Program-made: the position numbers and the translations under genes
From: Planctomycetota bacterium
GTDB taxonomy: Bacteria > Planctomycetota > B15-G4
Direction of reading: 5' to 3'
Length of the DNA stretch: 64,000 nt
Assembly: GCA_029259715.1 (NCBI GenBank)
Contig: JAJDEP010000013.1
Location: 1-64,000 of the forward strand
Notes under the pieces: model-generated
The model's input: only the letters and a program-made list of their open reading frames with translations
Told to the model about the DNA's origin: nothing
Databases searched by the model: none
Shown here: positions 28,238 to 36,793 of the stretch, one piece after another
Numbering within the stretch: the stretch's first letter is position 1
Layout of the letters: each line of letters opens with the position of its first letter

Positions 28238-29134
28238 ATGTTCGACGCCGGCATCACCTACGAGGGCACCGTCTACCGGCCGCCCAGCGAGGCCCACAGC
28301 CTCATCCTGCAGGCCACCATCGGCTGCTCATACAACCGGTGTACCTACTGCGCGATGTACCAGGACAAGCGCTTCCGGCAGCGATCCCTCGACGAACTGC
28401 GGGCCGACATGGACAGCGTCGTGGCGACCGGGGGCGCCCGGGCCGTGCGGCGGGTCTTCCTGGCCGACGGCGACGCCCTGATCATGCGCACCCCGCGCCT
28501 GCTGGAGATCCTCGGGGATCTGAAGGACCACTTCCCGGCCTTCGAGCGGGCCTCCGTCTACGCCTCGCCCCAGTCGTTGCTGACCAAGAGCGTCGAGGAG
28601 ATCGCGGCCCTCAAACAGGCGGGCCTGACGGTCTACTACGCCGGCCCCGAGACGGGCCACCCCCAGGTCATGCAGGACATCGCCAAGGGCGTCACGCCGG
28701 AGCAGTTCGTGGAGGGCGCGCGGCGGGTGGTCGACGCGGGCGCCAAGCTCTCGGTCATCTTCCTGCTCGGCATCGGCGGCACCGACCTCAGCCACGAGCA
28801 CGCCGTGGCCTCGGCCGAGTGGTGCAACGCCGTCGAGCCCCGCTTCGTCTCGACGCTCACGCTGACCCCCGTGCCGGGCACGCCCATCTGCGACCGCATC
28901 GACCGCGGCGAGCTCGTGCTCCCCGGCCCCCGCGGCATCCTCGCCGAGCTGCGCACGTTCATCGAGCACCTCGACCTGCGCGGCGCCATCTTCCGGGGCA
29001 ACCACGCCAGCAACCAACTGCCCATCGGCGGCTCGCTCCCCAAGGACAAGCAGAGCCTGCTGTCGCTGCTCGACGCCTACATCGCGGATGAATCGCTGCC
29101 CCTGCGGCCACCCCAGTCGCCTCACTCCCTTTGA
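28238..29134 (+). CDS. Radical SAM protein
   Basis: ATIGCSYNRCTYCAMYQDKRFR (C-x4-C-x2-C cluster), AGPETGHPQVMQDIAKG, LTLTPVPGTP. True start MFDAGITYEGTVYRPP; the 27734 start in the ORF track is upstream antisense sequence. Confidence 0.87.
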   Translation: MFDAGITYEGTVYRPPSEAHSLILQATIGCSYNRCTYCAMYQDKRFRQRSLDELRADMDSVVATGGARAVRRVFLADGDALIMRTPRLLEILGDLKDHFPAFERASVYASPQSLLTKSVEEIAALKQAGLTVYYAGPETGHPQVMQDIAKGVTPEQFVEGARRVVDAGAKLSVIFLLGIGGTDLSHEHAVASAEWCNAVEPRFVSTLTLTPVPGTPICDRIDRGELVLPGPRGILAELRTFIEHLDLRGAIFRGNHASNQLPIGGSLPKDKQSLLSLLDAYIADESLPLRPPQSPHSL

Positions 29135-31425
29135 CGGGCGGCTCCACAGGTTCCGAGGGCAAGGCCGGCGGGCGGAGCCCGAGCGAGCGGGGCGCGCGCG
29201 GGCAGGATGCGGCCGGGCGCGACCGCTTCCGGCGGCGCCCCCCCGCCGACCCGACGCTCTTCTCGAAACCGGCCGAGGGCCCGCAGGACGTCCACGGCGT
29301 GTTGCGCACCATCACCTTCCGCAACGACGACAACGGCTACACCGTCGCGCGCCTCGATGTCGAGGGACACGACGATCCCGTGACCATCGTGGGCATCATG
29401 CCCGGCGTCGAGTCGGGTGACAGCCTGGTGGTGCGCGGACGCTGGACCGCCCACAAGACCTACGGCCCCCAGCTCGACATCGATGCCTGCGAGGTGCGCC
29501 CCCCCAGCGGCCGCGACGGCCTCACCCGCTACCTCGGCTCGGGCCGCATCCGGGGCGTGGGGCCGGTGCTCGCCGAGCGCATTGTGGAGGCCTATTGGCC
29601 CGACGTCCTCGACGGCATCGAGGCGCGCCCAGCCGGGCTCAGCCGGATCAAGGGCATCAGCAAGCGCCTCGCGGCCGGCATCGCTGAGCAGCTCGCCGAA
29701 CAGCGCGAGGCCGCCTCGGCCCTCGTCTTCCTCCAGGACCACGGCGTGGGGACCGCCCACGCCCTGCGCATCTGGCGTCACTACAAGGGGCGCACCGTCG
29801 AGCTCGTGCGCGCCAACCCCTATCGCCTGGCGGAGGAGGTCTTCGGCATCGGCTTCCGCACCGCCGACGGCATCGCCAAGGCGCTGGGCCACGAGAACGA
29901 CGCCGCCTTCCGCGTCGCCGCCGGCCTCGCACACGGGCTGGGCCGCGCCGCCATCGAGGGTCACACCGGACTGCCCACCGAGCTGCTGTGCGAGCGCACG
30001 GCCGCCTTCCTCGAGGTCGACCTGTTGCGCGTCGAGGGCGTGTTGGCCGAGTGTCTCGCCGCCGACCGCCTGATCGAGGACGGCCTCGTCTACCTGCCCG
30101 ACCTCCACGCGGCCGAGGTCGCCGTGGCCGCCGGCGTGCACCGGCTGCTCGCCTCCGGCGCCACCTCCGACGGACTGATCACCGCGATCCCCGACGACGC
30201 CCTGCAACGCGCCGGCGGCCTCGAGCCCTCGCCGGACCAGCGCGCCGCTCTCGCCACCGTGCTCGGGTCCCGCCTCGGGGTCGTCACCGGCGGGCCCGGC
30301 GTGGGCAAGACGACCATCGTGCGCGCGCTCATCGACCTGCTCGCGGCGGAGGGCCTCAAAGTCGCCCTGGCCGCGCCCACCGGTCGGGCGGCGAGACGCC
30401 TGACCGAGGCCTGCGGCCGACCGGCCTCCACCCTGCACCGCTTGCTCGGCATCACCCCCCTCTCCCAGGGCTTCCGCGCCGAACGGGAGGAGCCCCTCGA
30501 GATCGACGTGCTCGTGGTGGACGAGAGCTCCATGGTCGACATCGCCCTCATGGCCGAGGTCATGCAGGCCCTGCCCGACGCGGCGGGCCTCGTGCTGGTC
30601 GGCGACGTCGACCAGCTCCCCTCGGTCGGCGCGGGCTCAGTGCTGTCCGACTTCATCCGCAGCGGCGTCGTGCCGGTGGGACGCCTCACCACCATCTTCC
30701 GCCAGGCCGAGAACAGCGGCATCGTCCGCGTGGCCCACCAGATCAACGCCGGCGAGCTGCCCCGGTTCGACCCGGGACCCGACGGCCAGGCCTTCTTCGT
30801 CGAGCGCGGCGAGGCCTCCGAGGTGGTGGCGGCGCTCATCTCCATGGCCACCGATCGCATCCCCCAGCGCTTCGGCCTCGACCCGCGCCGGGACGTGCAG
30901 GTGATCACGCCCATGCACAGCGGCCCCCTGGGAACCGCCGCGCTGAACGACGCCCTGCGCGAAGTGCTCAACCCGCCCCGCCGCGGGGCCGCGGAGATCC
31001 TGCGCTTCGGACGCATCTACCGCGCCGGCGACAAGGTCATGCAGGTGCGCAACAACTACGACACCTCCGTCTTCAATGGCGACATCGGCCTGCTCGGCGA
31101 GGTCGACGAGGAGGCCGGCAGCGCCTGGGTCGAGTTCGACGGGCGTCGCGTGGACTACGCCCTCGACGACCTCGACCAGCTCCAGCCGGCCTACGCCATT
31201 ACCTGCCACAAGAGCCAGGGCAGCGAATTCCCGGCCGTCGTGTTGCCGGTGGTCTCCGGGCACGCCGTCATGTTGCGGCGCAACCTGTTCTACACGGCCT
31301 TCACCCGCGCGCGGCAGGTGCTCGTCGCCGTGGGCGAGACGTCGGCCCTGCAGCGCGCGGCCCGGGACGCCCGGGAAGGCGAGCGCTTCTCGCGGCTCGC
31401 CGAGCGCCTCCGCGGCGACGAATGA
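29131..31425 (+). CDS. recD2: RecD2-type ATP-dependent helicase (SF1)
   Basis: VTGGPGVGKTTIVRALIDLL Walker A, VDESSMVD Walker B, helix-hairpin-helix-like N-terminus, C-terminal AYAITCHKSQGSEFPAVVLPV and FYTAFTRARQ. TTG start overlapping the upstream stop (TTGA). Confidence 0.92.
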   Translation: MTGGSTGSEGKAGGRSPSERGARGQDAAGRDRFRRRPPADPTLFSKPAEGPQDVHGVLRTITFRNDDNGYTVARLDVEGHDDPVTIVGIMPGVESGDSLVVRGRWTAHKTYGPQLDIDACEVRPPSGRDGLTRYLGSGRIRGVGPVLAERIVEAYWPDVLDGIEARPAGLSRIKGISKRLAAGIAEQLAEQREAASALVFLQDHGVGTAHALRIWRHYKGRTVELVRANPYRLAEEVFGIGFRTADGIAKALGHENDAAFRVAAGLAHGLGRAAIEGHTGLPTELLCERTAAFLEVDLLRVEGVLAECLAADRLIEDGLVYLPDLHAAEVAVAAGVHRLLASGATSDGLITAIPDDALQRAGGLEPSPDQRAALATVLGSRLGVVTGGPGVGKTTIVRALIDLLAAEGLKVALAAPTGRAARRLTEACGRPASTLHRLLGITPLSQGFRAEREEPLEIDVLVVDESSMVDIALMAEVMQALPDAAGLVLVGDVDQLPSVGAGSVLSDFIRSGVVPVGRLTTIFRQAENSGIVRVAHQINAGELPRFDPGPDGQAFFVERGEASEVVAALISMATDRIPQRFGLDPRRDVQVITPMHSGPLGTAALNDALREVLNPPRRGAAEILRFGRIYRAGDKVMQVRNNYDTSVFNGDIGLLGEVDEEAGSAWVEFDGRRVDYALDDLDQLQPAYAITCHKSQGSEFPAVVLPVVSGHAVMLRRNLFYTAFTRARQVLVAVGETSALQRAARDAREGERFSRLAERLRGDE

Positions 31426-31501
31426 CCGGCGGGGCCTGAGCGCCCGGGCCGGGGTCCGCGCCCCTCACCGGGTGACGCCGCGCCCGCCGCGGGACCGACG
31501 C

Positions 31502-31942
31502 TCAGCGGCGGATGCGTTCCTGCAGGAAGCGCTCCAGGCCTTCCGCGTCGTCGGTGCCGATGCGCAGGCGCCGCTGGCCCAGGGTCAGCTCGACGCAGTC
31601 GCGGCCCCAGATGTTCCAGGTCCAGCCGCGCCCGGGGACCAGGTGGATGCCCCAGCCCTCCATGAGCGACGTGCGCGTGGCCACCGCCGCGTCGATCTCG
31701 TGGTAGGGCACGCGCCGACGGAAGAGCGCGAGCGGGCCGAAGGCGATGGAGAGGTGGTCGCCCCCGTCGCTCACCGTCAGCCACACGAAGCACAGGGAGA
31801 GCAGCAGCAGCACCCCCCCGACGGCGATGGCGACCACCAGCCCCTCACCGCTCGCGACGCCGCCGAGCACGATGGCCAGCGCCGACACGGCCCACAGGAT
31901 CAGGAAGAAGTAACCGACCTGGCGATGCTCGTAGGTCTGCAC
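31502..31942 (-). CDS. Small membrane protein, PH-like C-terminus, unknown function
   Basis: GTG start VQTYEHRQVGYFFLILWAVSALAIVLGG; two TM segments then soluble domain ending GLERFLQERIRR. Confidence 0.65.
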   Translation of the reverse strand: MQTYEHRQVGYFFLILWAVSALAIVLGGVASGEGLVVAIAVGGVLLLLSLCFVWLTVSDGGDHLSIAFGPLALFRRRVPYHEIDAAVATRTSLMEGWGIHLVPGRGWTWNIWGRDCVELTLGQRRLRIGTDDAEGLERFLQERIRR

Positions 31943-31995
31943 GGATCGTCCTCCACGAACGGGATCGGTTTGGTGGGAAGCCGGCGACGCGCCTT

Positions 31996-32778
31996 TCAGC
32001 TCCCGGCACGCGGCGCGCCGGCCGCCATGTGGCTGAGGACCACGGCCGCAGCCACGGCCACGTTGAGCGAGCCCACCGATCCGTCGGGGCCGGCGGCCGC
32101 GGGGATCGCGCACAGGTCGTCGCAGCTCTCGCGGGTGAGGCGCCGCAGCCCTTGCTCCTCGTTGCCGAGCACCACCAGCCAGGCCCGTTCGCGATCGATC
32201 CGGTCGACGGTGTGCTTGGCCTCCTCGGCGCAACCGAGCACCCAGAGCCCCGCCTCCTGGGCCTGTTTCAAACCCTTGCGGAGGTTGGTCACGTGGGCGA
32301 AGGGCACGGCCTCCATGCCGCCCGAGGCGGTGTCGTAGGTCACCCCGGTGAGCGGGGCCGACTGGTCGCGGGTGAGCAGCATGCCGCGCACACCGACGTA
32401 GGCCGCCGAGCGGAAGATCGAGCCGACGTTGCGCGGGTCCTGCACGCGATCGAGGGCCATCCAGAGCCCCCGCGACGGCACCGAGTCGAGCAGTGCGTCC
32501 AGGGACAGGGCCTCGCGGGCTCGCACCCGCGCGATGCACATCCCTTCGCGCTGACTCTTCTCGCCGCCGCGTTCGCCGCCACGTTCGCAACCACGTTCGG
32601 GACCGCGCGCGGCACCACCGCGGCTCTGCTCGACGCGGACGCCGGCCGCCCGGGCGCGCTCGGCGACCCGCGTCCAGGCCGGCCCGCCCCCACCCGCCGA
32701 GAGCTGCACCACCTCCACGGCCTGGGGCCGGTGGCGCAGGGCGGCTTCGACGCTGTGGGGATTGCGCAGCTCGAGCAT
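31996..32778 (-). CDS. TrmH/SpoU-family RNA 2'-O-methyltransferase (RlmB-like)
   Basis: LDRVQDPRNVGSIFRSAAYVGVRGMLLT, VLGNEEQGLRRLTRESCD, GSLNVAVAAAVVL; SpoU motifs 1-3. Confidence 0.9.
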   Translation of the reverse strand: MLELRNPHSVEAALRHRPQAVEVVQLSAGGGGPAWTRVAERARAAGVRVEQSRGGAARGPERGCERGGERGGEKSQREGMCIARVRAREALSLDALLDSVPSRGLWMALDRVQDPRNVGSIFRSAAYVGVRGMLLTRDQSAPLTGVTYDTASGGMEAVPFAHVTNLRKGLKQAQEAGLWVLGCAEEAKHTVDRIDRERAWLVVLGNEEQGLRRLTRESCDDLCAIPAAAGPDGSVGSLNVAVAAAVVLSHMAAGAPRAGS

Positions 32779-32782
32779 CGCG

Positions 32783-33502
32783 TCAGACCGCGACCCAGTT
32801 CCGCAGCAAGGCCCCCGCACCGTAGGCGAGCCCGGCCGCGGCCCCGCCGATGGCGAGGGTCTCGGCGCCCAGCAGCCACCAGGCCCGCAGCGACCAGCGC
32901 TGCCGGGCCGACCCGATGGCGAAGAACACCAGACCCACCAGCACGCAGGAGACCAGGAAGGCCCGCTCGACGCCCATGACGAAGGGCACGAGCGGCACCG
33001 CCCCCGCGAGGACGAAGGACACCATGGTGCTCAGGGCCGCCTGCAGGGGTGAGCGCACCTCGAGGGGCAGGCCGTATTCCTCCGTCAGCATCGTGCGCAC
33101 CCACTGGTCGCGGTCGGACGAGATCACGGTCACCATGCGCTCGAGGTCGTCGCCGCGGAAACCCTTGCGGTGGAAGATCTGGCGCAGCTCCTCCCGCTCG
33201 CCCTCGGGCTCCTCGTCGACCTGCTGCTCCTCGATGGCCTTGAGGTGCAGGAATTGCTCGCGCTCGGCGCGGGTGCCGGAGAAGTTGGCGGCGGCCATGG
33301 AGAAGCCGTCGGCGACCAGGTTGGCGGCGCCCAGGATCAGCACCACGCCCGTGCTCAACTCGGCGCCCGCCACGCCGGCGATGATGGCGAACGTCGTGAC
33401 GGCGCCGTCGATGCCGCCGTAGACCCGGTCACGCAGGTAGCTGTGATTCGGGCCGGCCTCCAGACGGTGCCGGATCTCCTCGGGTGAATGTCCGTGGTCG
33501 AT
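32783..33502 (-). CDS. VIT1/CCC1-family transporter; start codon non-canonical or disrupted
   Basis: Conserved N-terminus HSPEEIRHRLEAGPNHSYLRDRVYGGIDGAVTTFAIIAGVAGAELSTGVVLILGAANLVADGFSMAAANF is in frame upstream of the ORF-track start (GTG at 33373), but the only in-frame initiator-like codon before the TGA at 33512-33514 is ATC at 33500-33502. Confidence 0.8.
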   Translation of the reverse strand: MDHGHSPEEIRHRLEAGPNHSYLRDRVYGGIDGAVTTFAIIAGVAGAELSTGVVLILGAANLVADGFSMAAANFSGTRAEREQFLHLKAIEEQQVDEEPEGEREELRQIFHRKGFRGDDLERMVTVISSDRDQWVRTMLTEEYGLPLEVRSPLQAALSTMVSFVLAGAVPLVPFVMGVERAFLVSCVLVGLVFFAIGSARQRWSLRAWWLLGAETLAIGGAAAGLAYGAGALLRNWVAV

Positions 33503-33511
33503 GTCCGCGGC

Positions 33512-34117
33512 TCACTCCTCCGGCGGCTCGGGGCGATCGGTCTCGATCGCGATCCCCAAACCGTCCGCGATGCGGTTGGCGAAGGCGTAATACCCCACCA
33601 CCTCGGCAATGGCGAGCACGTCGGCGTCCGAGAAGCCCGCCGTCCGCAGGGCCTCCACGTCCGCGCGCTGCATCGACCCCGGATCGGCGGTGAGCTTGCT
33701 CGCGTAGACGAGCATGGCCGTGCGCCGCGCATCGAGCCCGGCGCGTTGCCAGTCGGTCTCGATGGCCTGGGCCAGGGTGTCGTCCTTCAGCAGCCGGCGC
33801 AGACCGCGCCGGTGGTGATCGATTCAGTAATGGCACGCATTGATGCCGCTCACCACGATGGCCACCATCTCGCGCTCGATCCGCGGCAGCGAGTCGGTGC
33901 CCTCCATGACGGCGGCGTAGAGCTTCCAGTGCGCCTGCAGACCGGCCGGGTGCAGCCCGTGCACCTTGATGATGTTGTCCATGTAACCGCTCTCCGGATC
34001 GAAGAACGGTTCATAGGCCGCTGCCACGTCGCCGGTCGCCTCGCGCGGCGGGATGGTGCGGATCCATGCGTCCTCGCCGGACGCTTCGGTCTGCGGATTC
34101 GAGTCCATGCCCGGCAT
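33512..34117 (-). CDS. Selenoprotein: AhpD/CMD-like peroxidase-related protein, Sec encoded by UGA at 33824-33826
   Basis: Reading through TGA gives MPGMDSNPQTEASGEDAW...LPRIEREMVAIVVSGINACHY-U-IDHHRRGLRRLLKDDTLAQAIETDWQRAGLDARRTAMLVYASKLTADPGSMQRADVEALRTAGFSDADVLAIAEVVGYYAFANRIADGLGIAIETDRPEPPEE. Both halves belong to one family, and U falls on the second Cys of the family CxxC motif (NxCxYCxxHH). Start could be 34117 or 34108. Confidence 0.92.
33794..33826 (-). promoter_or_regulatory. Bacterial SECIS element downstream of Sec UGA
   Basis: Minus strand: TGA-ATCGATCACCA-CCGGCGC-GGTCT-GCGCCGG. Perfect 7-bp GC stem, 5-nt GGUCU loop, loop beginning 18 nt after UGA. GGUCUGC matches the E. coli fdhF SECIS apical region from memory. 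Confidence 0.88.
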
Positions 34118-34131
34118 CCTAGTCTCCCCGC

Positions 34132-35613
34132 TCACGAGCGGCCCCATCTGTCGCCGTGACGCTGCATCAGGCGGTCCAGGTGCTGCTCCATCTCCGCCAG
34201 CAGCGCCTTGTCGCCGGCCTCGGCCGAGTCGACCAGATTGCGGCGTTGCCACGGGTCGTGCTCCAGGTCGAACAGCAGCCAGGGCCGGTTCTGCTGGCGC
34301 GCGTAGAGATGGCGGGCCGTACGCACACCGCGCCAGCCCGGCCACGGCACCAGCGGGGCCTCGTGCGTCGTGAGGTAGGCGGCCGCCGGGGCCGTCGCGC
34401 CCGGGGTGCCCTGCAGCACCGCCGACACGTCGTCGCCGTCGAGCCCCGCCGGCACGGGCAGTCCGGCGAGCCCGCACAGGGTCGGGAAGATGTCCGGGGC
34501 CCCCAGCGGCGCCTCGATCACCGCGCCGGCGGGCACGCGCCCCGGCCAGCGCAACAGGAACGGCACGCCCGTCGACTCACGGAAGGGCATCTCCTTGCCT
34601 TCGAGGCCCTTGCTGCCGAGCATCGCGCCGTGGTCCGAGGTGTAGACCACGATGGTGTCGTCGGCCAGGCCCAGGGTGTCGAGCGCCGCCACCAGCCGGC
34701 CGAACTGCTGGTCGATGGCCTCGACGCTGGCGTAGTAGAGCGGCAGCTTGGCGCGGGCGTGCTCCTCGCTGCCGGTGCCGCGCACGTTGGGGGGCAGGGG
34801 CACGTCGTCGTAGTGGCGGAATTCCTCGGGGGGCTCGAGGGGATCGTGGGGCGGCCCCCACGAGAGCACCATCATCCAGGGCTCGGCGGAGGGCCGCGCC
34901 GCCCGCTCGGCCAGGAAGTCGAGCACCAGGTCGGTCTCCATCACCGGCCGGAACGCGCCGCCGCCCTCGACGAACTCGTCCTCGTCGGTGACGTACTTCC
35001 ACTCCCAGTAGGTGTGGGACGGATAGGTCGCGGCGGCCCAGTAGTCGTCGAAGCCGAAGCGCAGCGGCCCCCGCGGGACGTTGACCCAGCCCAGGTGCCA
35101 CTTGCCCACGTAGGCGCACTCGTAGCCGGCCGCGCCGAAGGTCTCGCCCAGGGTCGGGGCTCCGTGGGGCGGCCGCCATTGCCCCTTGTCGTCGACGCCG
35201 AAGTTGCGGTTCGACGTGTTGGTCAGCATGCCGTTCTTGTGGCCGAAGGTGCCCGTCATCAGGCTGGCCCGGTAGGGCCGGCACAGCGGCGTGTTCGCCA
35301 CCGCCGTGGTGAGCCGGGCCCCCTGCGTCGCGAAGGCATCGAAGGACGGCGTCGCCACGTGCGCGTCGCCGTAGCATCCGGTGGTCTGCGCGCGATGGCT
35401 GTCGGACAGGACGAAGAGGATGTTCGGACGCCGCCCTGACCCGGTCGGGCGGCCGCCACAGCCGGGCACCGAGAGCAGCAGCGGCAGGGTCGGGAGCGCC
35501 GCGGCGGCCGCCATGAGCTGCCGCCGCGTCGGTCCCCGCGTGGCCCCGGGATGGCCCGACGGGCGGCTCCCGCTCACGTCCGCATTCGTCGTCGTCTTGG
35601 ACCTCGGCGCCAT
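34132..35613 (-). CDS. Sulfatase (formylglycine-dependent), Tat/lipoprotein-type signal
   Basis: NILFVLSDSHRAQTTGCYGD; TPLCRPYRASLMTG = CxPxR sulfatase motif; YTSDHGAMLGSKGLEGKEMPFRESTGVPFLLRWPG; N-term TRRQLMAAAAALPTLPLLLSVPGC. Confidence 0.93.
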   Translation of the reverse strand: MAPRSKTTTNADVSGSRPSGHPGATRGPTRRQLMAAAAALPTLPLLLSVPGCGGRPTGSGRRPNILFVLSDSHRAQTTGCYGDAHVATPSFDAFATQGARLTTAVANTPLCRPYRASLMTGTFGHKNGMLTNTSNRNFGVDDKGQWRPPHGAPTLGETFGAAGYECAYVGKWHLGWVNVPRGPLRFGFDDYWAAATYPSHTYWEWKYVTDEDEFVEGGGAFRPVMETDLVLDFLAERAARPSAEPWMMVLSWGPPHDPLEPPEEFRHYDDVPLPPNVRGTGSEEHARAKLPLYYASVEAIDQQFGRLVAALDTLGLADDTIVVYTSDHGAMLGSKGLEGKEMPFRESTGVPFLLRWPGRVPAGAVIEAPLGAPDIFPTLCGLAGLPVPAGLDGDDVSAVLQGTPGATAPAAAYLTTHEAPLVPWPGWRGVRTARHLYARQQNRPWLLFDLEHDPWQRRNLVDSAEAGDKALLAEMEQHLDRLMQRHGDRWGRS

Positions 35614-35701
35614 GGCGGGCTCATCCTATCCGGGTCTGGCACGCCTTCGCAGCGGCGCATAGGATCAGCCGCCCTTCCCTCCCCCCACCCGTGCATCCGT
35701 C

Positions 35702-36793
35702 ATGAAGAACGTCGTCATCCTCGGCACCGGCAAAGTCGGTCGTCTCGTTGCCCGCCTCCTCGCCGACTCCGGCGACTACACCGTCACCGTCGTCGACCGC
35801 ACGACCGAGCACGCCGAACGCGGCGCCCGTCGCGCGGACGGCTCCTCCCTGCCCGGCGTCACCGCCCGCACCGCCGACCTGGCCGACGCGGCCGTGCTCG
35901 ACAGCCTGCTGCCCGGCCACGACTACGTCGTGAGCTGCGCGCCCTTCCACCTCACCGCCGGCATCGCCAAGGCGGCGCGCAAGCACGGGGTGCACTACCT
36001 CGATCCCACCGAGGACGTGGCCACCACCCGCAACGTGATGGAGCTGGCCCAGGGCAGCGCGACCGCCTTCATCCCCCAGTGCGGACTGGCGCCGGGATTC
36101 ATCTCCATCGTCGCGAAGCACATCGCCGACGGCTTCGACAGCCTGCAGTCGATCAAGATGCGCGTCGGCGCCCTGCCCGTCTATCCGCACAACTGGCTCA
36201 AGTACAACCTGACCTGGAGCACCGAGGGGCTCATCAACGAGTACTGCGAGCCCTGTGACGCCGTGGTCGACGGCGAGTTCGTCAAGGTGGCGCCGCTGCA
36301 GAGCCTCGAGAACCTCAGCATCGACGGCGTCGCGTACGAGGCCTTCAACACCTCGGGCGGCCTCGGCACCCTGGCCGACACGCTCAAGGGCAAGTGCCGC
36401 ACGCTCAACTACAAGTCGATGCGCTACCCCGGCCACCGCGACCAGATCGCGCTGCTGCTGCACGACCTCAAGTTCATCGACGACCGCCAGGGCCTGTGCC
36501 GCGTGATGGAGCGCTCGGTGCCCCACACCTACCAGGACGTGGTGGTCATCTTCGTCACGGTGACGGGCATGAAGGGCGAGCGTTTCGCCCAGCGGTCGTA
36601 CGTGAAGAAGGTCTACGCCGACGAGAGCGGCGGCGAGCAGTGGGGCGCCATCCAGACCACCACCGCCGCGGGCCTCACCGGCGTGCTCGACCTGCACGCG
36701 GCCGGAAAGCTGCCCGAGGGCGGCTTCATCCGCCAGGAAGAGGTGCCCTTCGACGCTTTCATCGCCAACCGCTTCGGCAAGGTCTACGCCTAG
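35702..36793 (+). CDS. Saccharopine dehydrogenase-like / lysine-type reductase
   Basis: MKNVVILGTGKVGRLVARLLADSGDYTVTVVDR Rossmann N-term; CGLAPGFISIVAKHIADGFDSLQSIKMRVGALP; LRFPGH-like KSMRYPGHRDQ. Confidence 0.88.
   Translation: MKNVVILGTGKVGRLVARLLADSGDYTVTVVDRTTEHAERGARRADGSSLPGVTARTADLADAAVLDSLLPGHDYVVSCAPFHLTAGIAKAARKHGVHYLDPTEDVATTRNVMELAQGSATAFIPQCGLAPGFISIVAKHIADGFDSLQSIKMRVGALPVYPHNWLKYNLTWSTEGLINEYCEPCDAVVDGEFVKVAPLQSLENLSIDGVAYEAFNTSGGLGTLADTLKGKCRTLNYKSMRYPGHRDQIALLLHDLKFIDDRQGLCRVMERSVPHTYQDVVVIFVTVTGMKGERFAQRSYVKKVYADESGGEQWGAIQTTTAAGLTGVLDLHAAGKLPEGGFIRQEEVPFDAFIANRFGKVYA

Noticed and set aside
32566-32615. Arg/Glu/Gly-rich repeat within the TrmH-family gene (RGPERGCERGGERGGEKSQREG)
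   Set aside because: Short inter-domain linker with degenerate repeats; not enough to call a separate feature.
33512-33514. Second UGA as another selenocysteine, fusing the selenoprotein to VIT1/CCC1
   Set aside because: No SECIS-like hairpin follows this UGA, and the peroxidase-related family naturally ends near ADGLGIAIETDRPEPPEE; treated as a true stop.
33824-33826. UGA as an ordinary pseudogene-causing nonsense mutation
   Set aside because: It falls exactly on the family redox Cys, the frame and homology continue downstream, and a SECIS-like hairpin is present at the correct distance.
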